64,000 nucleotides of DNA from assembly GCF_001540865.1 (NCBI RefSeq), contig NC_033638.1, positions 3,673,626 through 3,737,625 on the forward strand, read 5' to 3'. The stretch is from Ananas comosus. Lineage: Eukaryota > Streptophyta > Magnoliopsida > Poales > Bromeliaceae. Made by a program: the position numbers and the translations under genes. This document shows positions 11,592 to 22,129 of this stretch, piece after piece; position 1 is the first letter of the stretch; every line of letters starts with the position of its first letter. The notes beneath the pieces were generated by a model. That model was given only the letters and a program-made list of their open reading frames with translations, had not been told where the DNA came from and searched no databases.

Positions 11592-12048
11592 CCTCCTTTT
11601 CTCTTCTTCTTTTTTTTTTTTTTGATTTCATGCATGTATAATATGTGATATGTAAGCTAAATATATTTTAAGTGCATGATAGTGAAAGTTCTAGGTCAAG
11701 GTGGCTTGTTAGCATTGACCTAGAAAAAATCGTGGCCTTAGTTTTCTGAAAGATAAGGGAGGAAAAAAGGCCAAAACAAAACCATAACAGCCGCTGAGAG
11801 GGCAAATTTTGGTTGAAATTCAATTAGATTATGGATTTTTGAAGTTCAAATGGACAATCATAGTGTGTGGCATTATGTGATCATCATCCACGACAAAGAT
11901 ATACAAGCAAGATAAGTTGTGCATATAAAAGATTATCCCCAGATATACCAGCAGTAAAGACCAAGTATTACAGATTAGAGCATTTTACCTCTCTTACGAA
12001 TGGAGGCTTTACCGGTTATGAATTAAAGACCCCACTTCCAAAGTTAAC
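11592..12048. other. Intergenic sequence, 3' flank of the PPR gene
   Basis: AT-rich sequence with no gene recognised. It should hold the 3' UTR of the minus-strand PPR gene. Confidence 0.5.
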
Positions 12049-13470
12049 CTATCTCACTCCAAGCATTTTGTCCAAAATATGGCAAACTTTGTATATCTCT
12101 GAGCTTTGACAAAAACCCATCTTACAACACATTCTGATTAAAGCATGGAATATGCGAAAATTTATCAGCAAACCATGACTCAAAATCCATTCCAATAAAG
12201 TTAGTAATTCTCTCAATTTTCCACCCCTGAGCAACCCATAAGTTAAAGTTACCACCAGATCCTCCGAGTACCCATTCTCAAGAGACCTAAAAAAACAACC
12301 AATAGCCACCAAGAACCTTCCTTTGGTACAGAGACAATCGATCATTATGCGATAGATGGTATGATTTGGGCTGATATTCTCCTCAACCATTTTGTAAAAC
12401 AGGAGGCAAACCTCATCATTTTCTCCAGCCAAGTGTAAATAACGAATCAAAGTCGTGTAAGTCACAATATTCGCAACAAACCCTTTGCTATCAAATATAC
12501 ACCTAGCCTTTCGAAGCTTCCCGGCTCTGCAGAGACTGTTGACCACAATGCTGAACGTCCAACTATTTGGAGCGATACCCTTCTTCAACATATCAGTAAA
12601 GAGCTTAAGAACGGCCAACACTCTCCCACCACTGCAAAGTCGGCTCATCACAGTATTGTAGTTCGCAACATCGGCATTCCACTCCAACTCCCTGCTCCTC
12701 TCCAGCAAGTATTTCGCCTCCCAAGCCTCCGAACCACGGCAAAGGCAATCGAGAAGGATATTCAATGTCACAGTAGTGGGACACAATCCTCTCGCGGTCA
12801 TTTCATCGAACACCTCGACACATTTATCTAGCTTCCCAAACTTACATAAACCATCCATGTAAATACTGTATGTTATTGCATCGGGCTTCCAACCATTCGA
12901 AACGCTATCGTTAATGAGATTTCCGACCTCGTCGAGTGCACCGACCATGCAAAGGGCTTCGACGATCACATTATATGTCACAGTATTCGGCGGGCACCCG
13001 ACCGCCCCCATAGCATTCACCAACTGCTTAGCCTCTTCGATTTGTCCGATCGAACAGTATGCATGGACAATTGGTGTGTAAGTGCACACATTGGGGCGGC
13101 ACTGGTCCTCCAGCATCAGATCCAAAACACCCAGAGCCTCCTCGACGCGCCCGGCCCAGCAGAGGCCAGTGATGAGAGTCGAGTAGGTGACGACGTCGGG
13201 CGGGCACCCGCACCTCGCCATCCACCTCACCACCTCGTAAGCCGAATCGAAATCTTGTAAATAGCAAGAATACAGCTTGACCAGCACGGTGTAAGCGACG
13301 GCGTCCGGGGCCAGCCCGGAGGAAGCCATTTCTTTGAAAACCGAGAGAGCGGCGTGGGGGCGGCGGGCGGTGACGAGGGTGGTGTAGCAGGCGAGGTCGG
13401 GGGCGCGGCGGAAGCTCTTCATCTCGCGGAAGAGGCGGAGGACGTGGTCGGCGTCGCCGGAGGAGGACAT
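12049..13470 (-). CDS. P-class pentatricopeptide repeat (PPR) protein, intronless
   Basis: One open frame of 473 codons, tiled almost end to end by 35-residue PPR motifs. Examples are DVVTYSTLITGLCWAGRVEE, NTVTYNVIVEALCMVGALDE and DAITYSIYMDGLCKFGKLDK. I count about 12 repeats from residue 24 to the end, with two shorter ones; there is no E, DYW or SMR domain. Proteins of this class bind organellar RNA sequence-specifically and act in processing, stability or translation in mitochondria or plastids. The ATG at 13470 is the first in frame, but the frame stays open upstream to a stop near 13678 and reads PPR-like text (HPFDYNRL just before the Met). A different frame upstream has an ATG and a transit-peptide-like start. 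So the annotated N-terminus probably lacks a targeting peptide, through a frameshift or an intron I cannot place. The GC-rich 5' third and AT-richer 3' end fit a grass-like or general monocot gradient. Confidence 0.9.
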   Translation of the reverse strand: MSSSGDADHVLRLFREMKSFRRAPDLACYTTLVTARRPHAALSVFKEMASSGLAPDAVAYTVLVKLYSCYLQDFDSAYEVVRWMARCGCPPDVVTYSTLITGLCWAGRVEEALGVLDLMLEDQCRPNVCTYTPIVHAYCSIGQIEEAKQLVNAMGAVGCPPNTVTYNVIVEALCMVGALDEVGNLINDSVSNGWKPDAITYSIYMDGLCKFGKLDKCVEVFDEMTARGLCPTTVTLNILLDCLCRGSEAWEAKYLLERSRELEWNADVANYNTVMSRLCSGGRVLAVLKLFTDMLKKGIAPNSWTFSIVVNSLCRAGKLRKARCIFDSKGFVANIVTYTTLIRYLHLAGENDEVCLLFYKMVEENISPNHTIYRIMIDCLCTKGRFLVAIGCFFRSLENGYSEDLVVTLTYGLLRGGKLRELLTLLEWILSHGLLINFRIFHALIRMCCKMGFCQSSEIYKVCHILDKMLGVR

Positions 13471-13659
13471 GAGGCGGTTGTAGTCGAAGGGGTGGGGCCA
13501 ACGCGGCCTCTCAGGGGCCGGGGGAGAGGGGGGAGAGGGGAGAGCGGAGAAGTGCTTGAGGAGCTCGGAGAATTTGAGGACGAGATGAAGAGGGTCGTCA
13601 ACGGAGGCGAGGGGGGCGCATACAGAGAGGAAAGAGAAGAGGGAGGGAATAGGCCTAGT

Positions 13660-13682
13660 AGGGTTAGGGTTAGGGTTTTAGG
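13660..13682 (-). promoter_or_regulatory. Telo-box repeat in the PPR gene leader
   Basis: On the minus strand AAAACCCTAACCCTAACCCT lies about 200 bp upstream of the PPR start codon. AAACCCTAA telo-boxes are common in promoters and leaders of plant genes for translation and organelle biogenesis. Only about three units are present, so this is not an interstitial telomere. Confidence 0.5.
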
Positions 13683-14230
13683 GAGGGAGGACGGAGCCAT
13701 GGAGTTGAAGGAAGGAGGAAGAGGAAGAGGGTGGTGGCGTGGCGAGGAGGGGGAGGAAGGAGGAGGAGAGGAAGAGGAGGTGGCAGAGAAGGTGGAAGCG
13801 AGTACATCCACCCGGCCGCAAGCCCTGAGCGTTCTAGAAAAGCAACACTAATTTGCCAGCCAATCAATTTTTTTTTTTTTTTTTTTTTTTGGAGTAAATT
13901 GCAACATACAGGTAGGTCTCTATTTACTTAAATATGAACTTCTTATTTTTAGAAAAATTAAATCAAAATTTTAAATTTGAGTTTATTCTGTCCTGTTGCT
14001 TATGAACTCCACTTTCTATAATTTGCCAGTCAAATTTAAATCTAAATTTATGCTGATTTATGGAACCAACTGTTTTATTTAAATTAAAATTATTTAAGTT
14101 TGAATCCTAAGTTTTATTCGAATTTGTACTATATATTTAAGAATATTTTGCATCTGATGTAATTCAAATTATATTTATCTTTAAAATGACTTTTTAAAAT
14201 AACATAGGTAATTATATATGGCACTCTCTC

Positions 14231-14268
<38 letters not shown>

Positions 14269-14274
14269 TAGTAT
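13683..14274. other. Upstream region of the PPR gene, then AT-rich sequence
   Basis: 13683-13860 is purine-rich on the plus strand and probably holds the promoter or leader of the PPR gene. A poly-T run lies at about 13868-13891. The rest is AT-rich without a gene and ends in a (TA)n microsatellite at 14236-14264. Confidence 0.45.
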
Positions 14275-14518
14275 AGAGCTACTATGCTATCAGAAGTATA
14301 GAGAATCTGATGCTTCCAACTTTTTAACCATTGGATCAAAAATTATACAGTTGAGATGATTACGGTCCCCCCTAGGATTGAGTAGTACCTCTAGGTTGAG
14401 TGGTACCCACAGGATAATAGTATTAATCCAAAGGTTAGAAATAATTAAAAGGGTTGATCTAATGGCCAAAAAATCAGAAGCACCAGATCCTCTATACTTC
14501 CGATAGCATAATAGCTCT
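14275..14518. mobile_element. MITE, family M2
   Basis: A 244 bp fold-back unit. The left end AGAGCTACTATGCTATC matches the right end read from the other strand, AGAGCTATTATGCTATC, and the similarity goes on for about 57 bp. (TA)n repeats touch both sides (14236-14264 and 14520-14537). Related copies are at 50990 and 54253. Confidence 0.8.
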
Positions 14519-14581
14519 ACTATATATATATATATATTATAGGAAGAAGAGATGAGGAGAGAGAGAGAAGTGAGAGAGAGA

Positions 14582-15880
14582 GTAGGGCTACTATACACTT
14601 TTATAAGTATAGGAGCTCTTCGTACTTATAAGTTGTTTCCGATTTGGAATTTTCGAATCGATGATCCACACCGTTAAACATGATCTAGAGTATTTGAAAC
14701 TTCTAGAAAATAAATTTCGTAATTTTTCGAAATCATTATAAAGTCCATCAAGCGGGTATAAAATGAACGGTTAAAATCGAACGACATCCTAAAAATGGAT
14801 GATCGGATCATTCAATTTAAGATCGGAGTTATTGATCTTTATGTAGGTAGTGAAATAGAATTTTCTATCAAAAATCAACACTATTCCGATTCTTTTCACC
14901 ATTAAACTAGCAATATACTCATACCGGCCGTGTAAAATTATTAATTTTGTGAGTTTTTGATCGTAAGGTAAAGATATCGAAAAATTGTAAAATTTGATTT
15001 CTAGAAGTTTTAAATAAAGGTGTCCAAAATATCTGATATCCCCATACCCGATCCGGACCTACCGGACACCGAACGGATCCGAACCAGACCCGATAAAAAA
15101 ATGAATAGTATACGGATAAAAAATTACCATTAAAATTTCGGGTATAGGTCTGGATATTTTATACCCATACCCGATTTGGACCCGACCCGAACCTAACTTT
15201 TAAATGGGTAGGGTCCGGAATAGTTTTTAAATCCGGACCCGGACCCGGACCCGATGAATATCCGATAGTAAATAAAAAAAAATAAACCTTTTGAAGTTGA
15301 AGGATCAATTTTAATATGACTTATAGATGATGAGTCACTATGTATTTTCATCCTAATGAAATCCTAGCCGTCTCTTTACTCATTACTTTTTCTAATTTTT
15401 TTACTCTTTGTTTTCTTACTCTTTTTTTCATTTTCATTTCTGCCAACAATATTTCATTGTCAACAATATAAGTTTGTTTATTGACTATTTAATAAAGTTA
15501 TAAAAAATATATTTATAACGGATATCCGTACCCGATTTAGATCCGATCCATATCCGATTTGAACGGGTATATACGGTAGTTATCTATCCCAGACCGGCTC
15601 AAATAAGATTCGATGGGTATATTAGAAACTTTAGTACCCAGACCCGACCCGACCGAAAGTTAAATGGGTAGAGGTATATATAATTTTTTTGTAACCATTT
15701 CTTTTTAGGTGTATGGGTACAGTATACTTAATTACCAGGACCCGATCCGATCCACGGACACTTTTAGTTTTAAATGCCTATGATAACGTTTAACGTGTGA
15801 TCGTCGATTCGGAAGCTCTATCATCGACAATAACTTATGAGTACAAGGGCGATCGCACTCATAAGAGTATAGTAGTCGAA
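14582..15880. mobile_element. Long MITE, family M1 (interrupted)
   Basis: The ends are GGGCTACTATAC on the left and GTATAGTAG on the right, each followed inward by a TACT(C/T)ATAAG...TTCGAATCGA(T/C)GATC arm, giving terminal inverted repeats well over 100 bp. A 750 bp element at 15016-15765 splits it; without this the unit is about 550 bp. Relatives are at 17229, 18947/48733 and 63095. The borders are GA-rich on the left and (TA)n on the right. No protein is encoded. Confidence 0.75.
15016..15765. mobile_element. Non-autonomous DNA element with a 10 bp target duplication
   Basis: The flanks are AGTTTTAAAT at 15006-15015 and 15766-15775, exact. The ends are AAAGGTGTCC and GGACACTTTT, an imperfect inverted repeat. 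Inside are clusters of CCGGACC, ACCCGAACC and GGGTATATACGG words in both orientations. A 9-11 bp duplication points to Mutator-like elements, although the short ends also resemble hAT; no transposase is present to decide. It sits inside an M1 MITE, so it is younger than that copy. Confidence 0.7.
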
Positions 15881-15927
15881 CTATATAATATTATAATATA
15901 TATTTATATATATATATATATAATATA

Positions 15928-15981
<54 letters not shown>

Positions 15982-15983
15982 AT
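15881..15983. repeat. (TA)n microsatellite
   Basis: An almost pure AT/TA run between MITE copies. ORFs across it translate as IYIYIY and are meaningless. Confidence 0.9.
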
Positions 15984-16209
15984 TAGCTACTATATCTATC
16001 AATAGTACCAAACCTTTGGTACTGTTGAGTTTTTAGCCGTTGGATGAAAGGATGTGCGGTTAGGATGATAGTGGTCCCCTAGGGTTGAGTGGCAAGTTGG
16101 TTTAATAGTATAATCTAACGGTGGAAATGATCAAAAGGTGAGATCTAATGGTAGAAAACTCATAGTACCAAAGGCTTGATACTATCAATAGTATAGTAGC
16201 CGGACTCTA
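15984..16209. mobile_element. MITE, family M3, copy a
   Basis: About 226 bp. The left end TAGCTACTATATCTATCAAT is complementary to the right end ATAGTATAGTAGCCGGACTC, with a CAATAGTACCAA / TTGGTACTGTTG inner arm. The middle has GGTCCCCTAGGGTTGAGTGG. (TA)n lies on both sides. Confidence 0.75.
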
Positions 16210-16217
16210 ATATATAT

Positions 16218-16444
16218 AGAACTAGGTTGGAATATTATCAATAGTACCAAGTTATTGGGCTATTGATTTTTAGTCCTTGGATTAAGAAATAGGTGGTTAG
16301 AATAATGTGGGTCCCCTAGGGTTGAGAGTGGTTGGTTGAATAGTATAATCTAACGGATAAAAATAATCAGAAGGTTAAATCTAACGTGGAAAACTCGATA
16401 GCACCAAATGCGTGTGCTATCGATAGTACGCGCAGCCGGATTCT
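16218..16444. mobile_element. MITE, family M3, copy b
   Basis: It starts AGAACTAGGTTGG and ends GATAGTACGCGCAGCCGGATTC. It shares the CCCCTAGGGTTGAGAG core with the previous copy and is more diverged at the ends. It closely resembles 62788-63017. Confidence 0.7.
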
Positions 16445-16473
16445 CTCTCTCTCTCTTCTATATATAATATAAT

Positions 16474-16720
16474 AGAATTATGCTACTATACTATCAATAG
16501 TACCAAGCCCTTGTACTATTGAGTTTTCGCCGTTGGATGAAAGGATGTGCGGTTAGGATGATAGTAGTCCCGTTAAATTGATAGTGGTCCCTGGGTTGAG
16601 TGGTGGTTAGTTTAATAGTATAATCTAACGGGTGGAAATGACCAAAGGGTAGATCCTACGGTAGAAAACTCAATAGTACCAAGGGCTTGGTACTATCAAT
16701 AGTATAGTAAGCTGGACTCT
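16474..16720. mobile_element. MITE, family M3, copy c
   Basis: It starts GAATTATGCTACTATACTA and ends AGTATAGTAAGCTGGACTC, with the same inverted inner arms around GTACCAAGCCC / AAGGGCTTGGTAC. A (CT)n and TATA stretch lies just left. Confidence 0.75.
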
Positions 16721-17172
16721 AAAAAGTGATGTTTAAAGAATTTTCGATATTGTTTTCTTGTCAAATTTCATACTTTTCCGATATTGTTTTCTTGTCCAAT
16801 CAAGTGGCGCGTAAAAAATGAATGGCTGAAAATGAATGTCCTCTAAAAAGTGATGATAGAAATTTGTAATCATGATCGAGAGTATAGATCTTGTTCTAAA
16901 ATAGTTTAAAGAATTTTCTAACCAAAATTCAATTGATTTGGATAACTTTACACCGTTAAACGAGAAACCCTCATATCAACCATTAAAATTACTAATTTTG
17001 AAACCCTTGATCATTAGGTAAATGATATCGAAAAGATTTAAATTTAATTTCTAAATACTTCAAGTGATATAGATCATGTTCAATAGTGCCGATCGTCAAT
17101 TTGAAAGCTCCATCATCGGAAACAAATGGGTGGCAACAGAGCCCGTTTGCTACCGATAGCATTCCAGCTCAA
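16721..17172. mobile_element. Partial MITE, family M5
   Basis: Only the middle and right arm are present, ending GTTTGCTACCGATAGCATTC and AGCTCAAC next to (TA)n. It matches the right half of the full copies at 49637-50173 and 54557-59728. The left arm is missing, and AAAAAGTGATG-type sequence is duplicated near 16724 and 16845. Confidence 0.65.
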
Positions 17173-17180
17173 CTATATAT

Positions 17181-17228
<48 letters not shown>

Positions 17229-17231
<3 letters not shown>

Positions 17232-17764
17232 TCCGGCTACTATACTCGTATGAGTACGATCGCCGCTCGTACTCATAAGTTGTTTTCGATGATAGAGCTT
17301 CCGAATCGACAATCCATACCGTTAAATATTATCTAGAGCATTTAAAACTTCTAGAAATAAATTTCATAATTTTCGACATCATTTACCTTATGATCAAAGG
17401 TCACAAAATTGACAACTTTTAACTGCCGGTATGGGATACTTGCTAGTTTAACGGTGTAAAAGAATCGGAACCGATTGAATTTTGATAGAAAATCTATTCA
17501 CTATCTAGATAAAGATTAATAACTCCGATCTTAAATGAAGGATCCGATCATTCCATTTTTTGGACGTCGTTCGATTTTGACCGTTCATTTTATGCTCGTT
17601 GATGGACTTTATTATGATTTGAAAAATTTACGGAAATTTATTTTTAGAAGTTTCGAATACTTTAGATCATATTTAATGGAGTGGATCGTCGATTCGAAAG
17701 CTTCATCATCGAAACAACTTAACGAGTTCGAAGGGCCTAACACTCATAATAGTATAGTAGTTCC
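17229..17764. mobile_element. Long MITE, family M1, copy b
   Basis: A complete copy of about 536 bp from AGTCCGGCTACTATACTC to ATAATAGTATAGTAGTTC. Long inverted arms pair across TTCGATGATAGAGCTTCCGA and its complement near 17690-17720. (TA)n lies on the left and (TA)n(GA)n on the right. Confidence 0.75.
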
Positions 17765-17811
<47 letters not shown>

Positions 17812-17816
<5 letters not shown>

Positions 17817-18297
17817 GTCTCCAATTCGACGATCGGTCCGTGTTAGACATAATCTATGCTATTGGAACTATCTAGAAACCCAAATTTTATAATTTTTCGG
17901 ACATCAATTTACCAAGCGATCACAGGGTCTAAAAAATGACTATTTTAACCGGCCGATGTGGCACGTTTTTAAGTTCAACGGTGGTAGAAGTATCCAATTA
18001 CATGAAACTTTAATAGAAATTCTACTTAACATCAAGAGCAAGAACAATACTTCCGATTTGAAAATTGAATCATTTATCACTGTTTTTTATGAGATTTTAT
18101 TTTCAGCCGTTCATTTTGAGGCTACTCGTCTCGTTCACTAGGCAAACGAAGTCAAAAATTATGAAATTTGGTTTCTAGATAGTTCCAATAGTGTAGATCA
18201 TGTTTAACGAGACGGATCGCCGAAATCGGACGTCCCATCATTGAAAACAACTTACAAGCACGGAGCCTCCGTACTTTCGAAAAGCATAGGAACCTAG

Positions 18298-18300
<3 letters not shown>
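17812..18300. mobile_element. MITE, family M7, left-truncated
   Basis: It begins inside the left arm right after a (GA)n tract, at TACGTCTCCAATTCGACGATC, and keeps the full right arm ending TACTTTCGAAAAGCATAGGAA and CCTAGCTC. The full relative is at 61985-62523. Confidence 0.65.
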
Positions 18301-18335
<35 letters not shown>

Positions 18336-18339
<4 letters not shown>

Positions 18340-18874
18340 GGTCTTGCATGCTATTAGGAGTACGGAGGCCTCCGTGCTCCTAAGCCGTTTCCGATCATGG
18401 AGCTTTCGAATCGACGATCGGATCCATTAGACTTGATCTAGCGTATTTGAAATATTTAGAAAATAAATTTTGCGATTTTTCGATATCATTTACCTAGCGA
18501 TCAAAATGTTCAAAATCAATAATTTTTAATGATTGACGTATACCATTTGCAAGTTTAATGGTGTAGAAGTATTCAAATCAGATAAAATTTTGATAGAAAA
18601 TTTTTTATACTATTTACAGGAAGATCAATATCTCTGATCGAAAATTTTAGTTCCATATCACCACTTTTTTTGAAATTTTTATTTTCAGCCGTTGATTTTG
18701 AACCCTTTTGATCGCTAGGTAAATGATATCAAAAAATAGCAAAATTTGTTTTCTAGATACTTCAAACACGCTAGATCAAGTTTAACTGAGTCGATCGTCG
18801 ATTCGGAAGCTCCGTGATCGAAAACGGCTTAGGAGCACAGAGGCCTCCATGCTCCTAATAACACACAAGACCTA

Positions 18875-18877
<3 letters not shown>
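18336..18877. mobile_element. Long MITE, family M8, with very long inverted repeats
   Basis: The left AGTAGGTCTTGCATGCTATT and the right end read from the other strand, AGTAGGTCTTGTGTGTTATT, continue matching for more than 100 bp. Each arm also carries its own small palindrome (TTAGGAGTACGGAGGCCTCC and the rest). The unit lies exactly between two (TA)n tracts (18301-18335 and 18878-18946). Confidence 0.8.
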
Positions 18878-18946
<69 letters not shown>

Positions 18947-18950
<4 letters not shown>

Positions 18951-18963
18951 CGGCTACTATACT
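18947..18963. mobile_element. Left tip of an M1 MITE that hosts the large retrotransposon
   Basis: AGTCCGGCTACTATACT is the M1 left tip. It is cut after ATACT (18959-18963) by the LTR element and resumes at 48733 with the same ATACT. Confidence 0.8.
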
Positions 18964-19062
18964 TGTAACATACCAGATTTTAATATAAAAGTAAAAATAA
19001 ATAAAAATAGTGTGAGATACTATTTTTATTGGATTTAGAGAAGTAAAGTATAAGTCGGAAGC

Positions 19063-21612
19063 TGTAAGGAAATGAATTCTCGAAATCCGAGAGTTGGACT
19101 CCGCTCAGAATCGACTAATTGTCGAGTGGGTATGCTTCGGAAAAGCCAAAGAAGTCAGAAATCCAAAAAGTGCATTGTAATGGATCCGCGAGAGCAAATT
19201 GTGCAAAAATCTGCACTTGGCAGAAATTGCTCTCGGGAACCGGTCCCTGGCGGGAAAGATCGGTCCCCGTAAGCTGAAAGTGTGGCAGAAAACTCTGCGC
19301 ACAATGTTTGCTCTCGGGGTCCGGTCCCTCGAGAGGGGACCAGTCCCTGAAGGACCGGTCCCTCAGGCGAGGACCGATCCCCGTACGCGCAGCCAGCGAA
19401 AAGAAGGAAAAATCGACTTCGTCCTGAGAGTTCTGCTCTCGGGGACCGGTCCCTGGCGGGAAAGACCGATCCCTGGCGGGGAAGACCGGTCCCCGTACGC
19501 GTAGGAAGCTGGGCAGAGCCCTCTGACCCTAGGAGAGGCTCTCGGGGACCGGTCCCTCTAGGGACAGACCGGTCCCCGAGCACGAAAATTGCCCAGTCTG
19601 GGCAGTGTGAGAGAGGCAAAGTTGAGGAGCTTGGATGCAATTGTTACATTAGTTGGGGGTATAGATAGGAGATCACCCTCTCTCCCTCTTATTTTCACAC
19701 CCAAACACATCTCCCTCTCTCTCTCTAAGCTCTCTCTCCCTCTCTCTTGAAGTGAAGAAGGAGAAGAAGGAAAGAAAGGAGAAGATGGTGGAAAAGAAGG
19801 AGAAGCAAGCTAGAGAAGGCCTTGATCTCCTTCCTCTTCTTCCTCTAACCATTGGAGCAAGCTTAAGAGGTAGGCTCCTAAGCCCTACAATGGTAGAAAC
19901 CTAGGGCTTGGATTTTTAGCTCTAGAATAGGTTTGATTAGTGTTCTAGCATGCTTAATAGATGCTTAATGCTAGAATCTAGAATTTTGTTGGAGTATATT
20001 GCCTAGATGCAAACATAGGGCTCCAAATTAGGGTTTTGTTTAATAGTGAGGTTTGATCTCAATGGATCACATCTAAACCTAATTGTTAGGTGTCTAAACG
20101 TATTGGTGAAGACGGATTGAGCATTCGTCAAGCCGGTGAAAAGTTATCGGCAAAACAAGGCCGATTGGGCTTCATTTTCACTTTGGAGGCCGAGACGACA
20201 CTGAAGCAAGTGCCAAGAAGCATTCTTAGAGCCTCGACATCGTCGAAAGGTGGGTGGTGTCATCCTGAAGCAACCAGGTTCCTCTCTATGTCTTAGTATA
20301 CCATGATTTTGCATCTCTTGCATGTTGCATTGTAGGATTGCATTGTATTTCATTCCTTATGCTTTCTAATTGATATCATAGTGTGAGTTGGATGCTTGGT
20401 ATTACGGATAGATAATGATTGGGTCGTGACATTGAATCCTATAATGCCGAGGAAAAGAGATGGACTCGATGGTTTCCTAGTGACATAATAAGTGGCATGT
20501 GATTGACAAATGAACAAAACGAGTGGTATATAATGTAGTGTATAATGACACTAGTGACATATGAATTTAGGGATAGGTGGACTCCCTAGAGATGACTCGT
20601 TGAACAAGAACCTAGTGTAGTCAAATGCTTACACATGGACATTGGGAGAGGATAGATAGGGTATTCTCGAGTTGAGAGGATAGATCATACTCACAGTCTG
20701 TTTATACTTGTAGTGGTCGCGCCACACAAGTCGTCGTGCACTCCGGAGTTTGGTACGAGAGGGGCAGAGTTGATGTCCCGCAGACGGTCCCGAGTTTGAG
20801 AGCGAGGTGAGTCTCCTTACCATACGGGATGGTGAGGTGAGTTGTGGGCGAACCCGAGGGATCGCCAAAGATTGGATAAATAAGAGAATAGCACTGTCAT
20901 TGAACATTTGTTATTGGACATCATAGTGAACCTAGTGGCATGTTAGTAAACCATTTACTATATGATGCATGCATACATTACACATGAATTGGGCATAGTA
21001 GCATATTTTTCTTACTATGTCATTTACAGTTTTCATATTTATCTATCTATCTGCTTTTGCCCACTCGGACCTAGTGGGGAGATTGGCGGAGTCGGCGGCC
21101 CAACCCACTGGGAACTATGGACAATAGTTCTCACCCCACTTTATTGCAGGGCCTAGTACGAGTACGCCGGGCGAGAACCGCGGCAAGGGCACTGCGCCCA
21201 AGCAGTAGTGCATAGTAGCTATCCATTTTGCATTAGCATTACCCTATGTATTGAGAGACTTATGTAGGTGAGGATTGGAGAGCTATTGATGTATTTTGGT
21301 GATGATCTAGCAAACATGTATCCATTTTGGACAAGATGTGAATATAATTTGAGGTGAATGAATGCAATGTGATGTAATAGCTAGTAGATATCTCTTATAT
21401 TCACTTGTATGCACATATGACTCTTGCTCTTAGTTGTCGGCACTTGTCGTGCCCTTCGTTGATTGTGTATGCATAGAATTTCATATCCTGGGCAAATTCT
21501 TTTACACGATCTGGTTGTTTAGCCTTGGGCGGACAGGGAAGGTGCTGTCCGTTCGACGTCTGTTCGACGCGCCCGAACCGAACCAAATTGGTAGAGGTCT
21601 CGGGGCATGACA
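19063..21612 (+). mobile_element. Solo LTR, gypsy-type family C, inside the 5' LTR
   Basis: It runs TGTAAGGAAATG...CGGGGCATGACA, 2,550 bp, with GAAGC at 19058-19062 and 21613-21617. The empty site is visible in the 3' LTR near 45740-45750. It holds a palindrome array (19240-19600), a CT-rich leader after a TATAGATAG box (about 19660-19750), and the GAACTAT/ATAGTTC hairpin at 21112-21130. No internal region remains. Confidence 0.88.
19240..19600. repeat. Array of GGGACCGGTCCCT-type palindromes
   Basis: About ten variants of GGACCGGTCCCT or GACCGATCCCT, spaced roughly 15-60 bp apart and separated by GGCGGGAAAGA-like or unique sequence. ORFs across it read as repeated TGP/DRS words and are artefacts. 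Confidence 0.85.
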
Positions 21613-21933
21613 GAAGCGACTTGTGCTGAAATCGGAATAAAAACAGAAGATTTAGAATTTTCTGTGAGAAACGGAGCTGATATTTTAGCAAAAAATGCAT
21701 AGTGTCAGAAAATTATGAAAACTGGAGAATATGTCAGAATTACTTTTATGAGACTAGATTTAAAGTTTCATGTCATTCTGACACCCGGAAGGTGAAAAAT
21801 AAAATCCGACTGCTATCTGCTACAGATTACAGTTCGGTAGAGTTTTCGGTGACCAAACAGGGTCGAAACTGAAAGATTAAAATTTTTTTTGTCAAGTTAA
21901 GTAAAACCGAGTATGACTGTCAAATTTGAGCTC

Positions 21934-22129
21934 TCACATGCCTGGTACTTGTGAGTCTGATTGTGAGACCCCAGATAGTCCTATATATGAGATATAATAG
22001 GGCTAAACTCTTAACCCGGCTTAAGCATTTTGGGTGGTGGCAAGGCCCAAGAGGTTAAGAGAGTTAAGCGTGCTAGGACGGGAGTAGTCCTAGGATGGGT
22101 GACCCCCTGGGAAGTTGGGGCGTCACATA
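21934..22129 (+). mobile_element. 5S rRNA-derived insertion, Cassandra-like LTR
   Basis: This 196 bp block is absent from the 3' LTR at about 46055. AGCTC flanks it (21929-21933 and 22130-22134). Inside, 21962-22127 runs TGTGAGACCCC...GGGGCGTCACA. From about 22070 it carries the 3' half of a plant 5S rRNA gene: the A-box word GTTAAGCGTGC, the intermediate element region GGGAGTAGTCCTAGG, and the C-box GGATGGGTGACC followed by CCTGGGAAGT. LTRs with an embedded 5S segment are the hallmark of Cassandra TRIM retrotransposons. The 28 bp before TGTGAGACC inside the duplication are unexplained. Confidence 0.75.

Noticed and set aside
13660..13682. Interstitial telomere repeat
   Set aside because: Only about three CCCTAA-type units; better explained as a telo-box in a leader.
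13354..13931. Long G/E-rich open frames on the plus strand opposite the PPR gene
   Set aside because: They are the antisense of the GC-rich PPR start and purine-rich leader; composition alone keeps them open.
19240..19600. Regularly spaced palindromes as a CRISPR array
   Set aside because: Unit and spacer lengths vary, the setting is a plant LTR, and no cas gene is present.
19155..19640. Frame with repeated DRS/TGP words
   Set aside because: It arises from the ACCGGTCCCT palindrome array, which is symmetrical and open in several frames on both strands.
22055..22116. A functional 5S rRNA gene
   Set aside because: Only the 3' half is present, with substitutions, and it lies inside an LTR-type unit.
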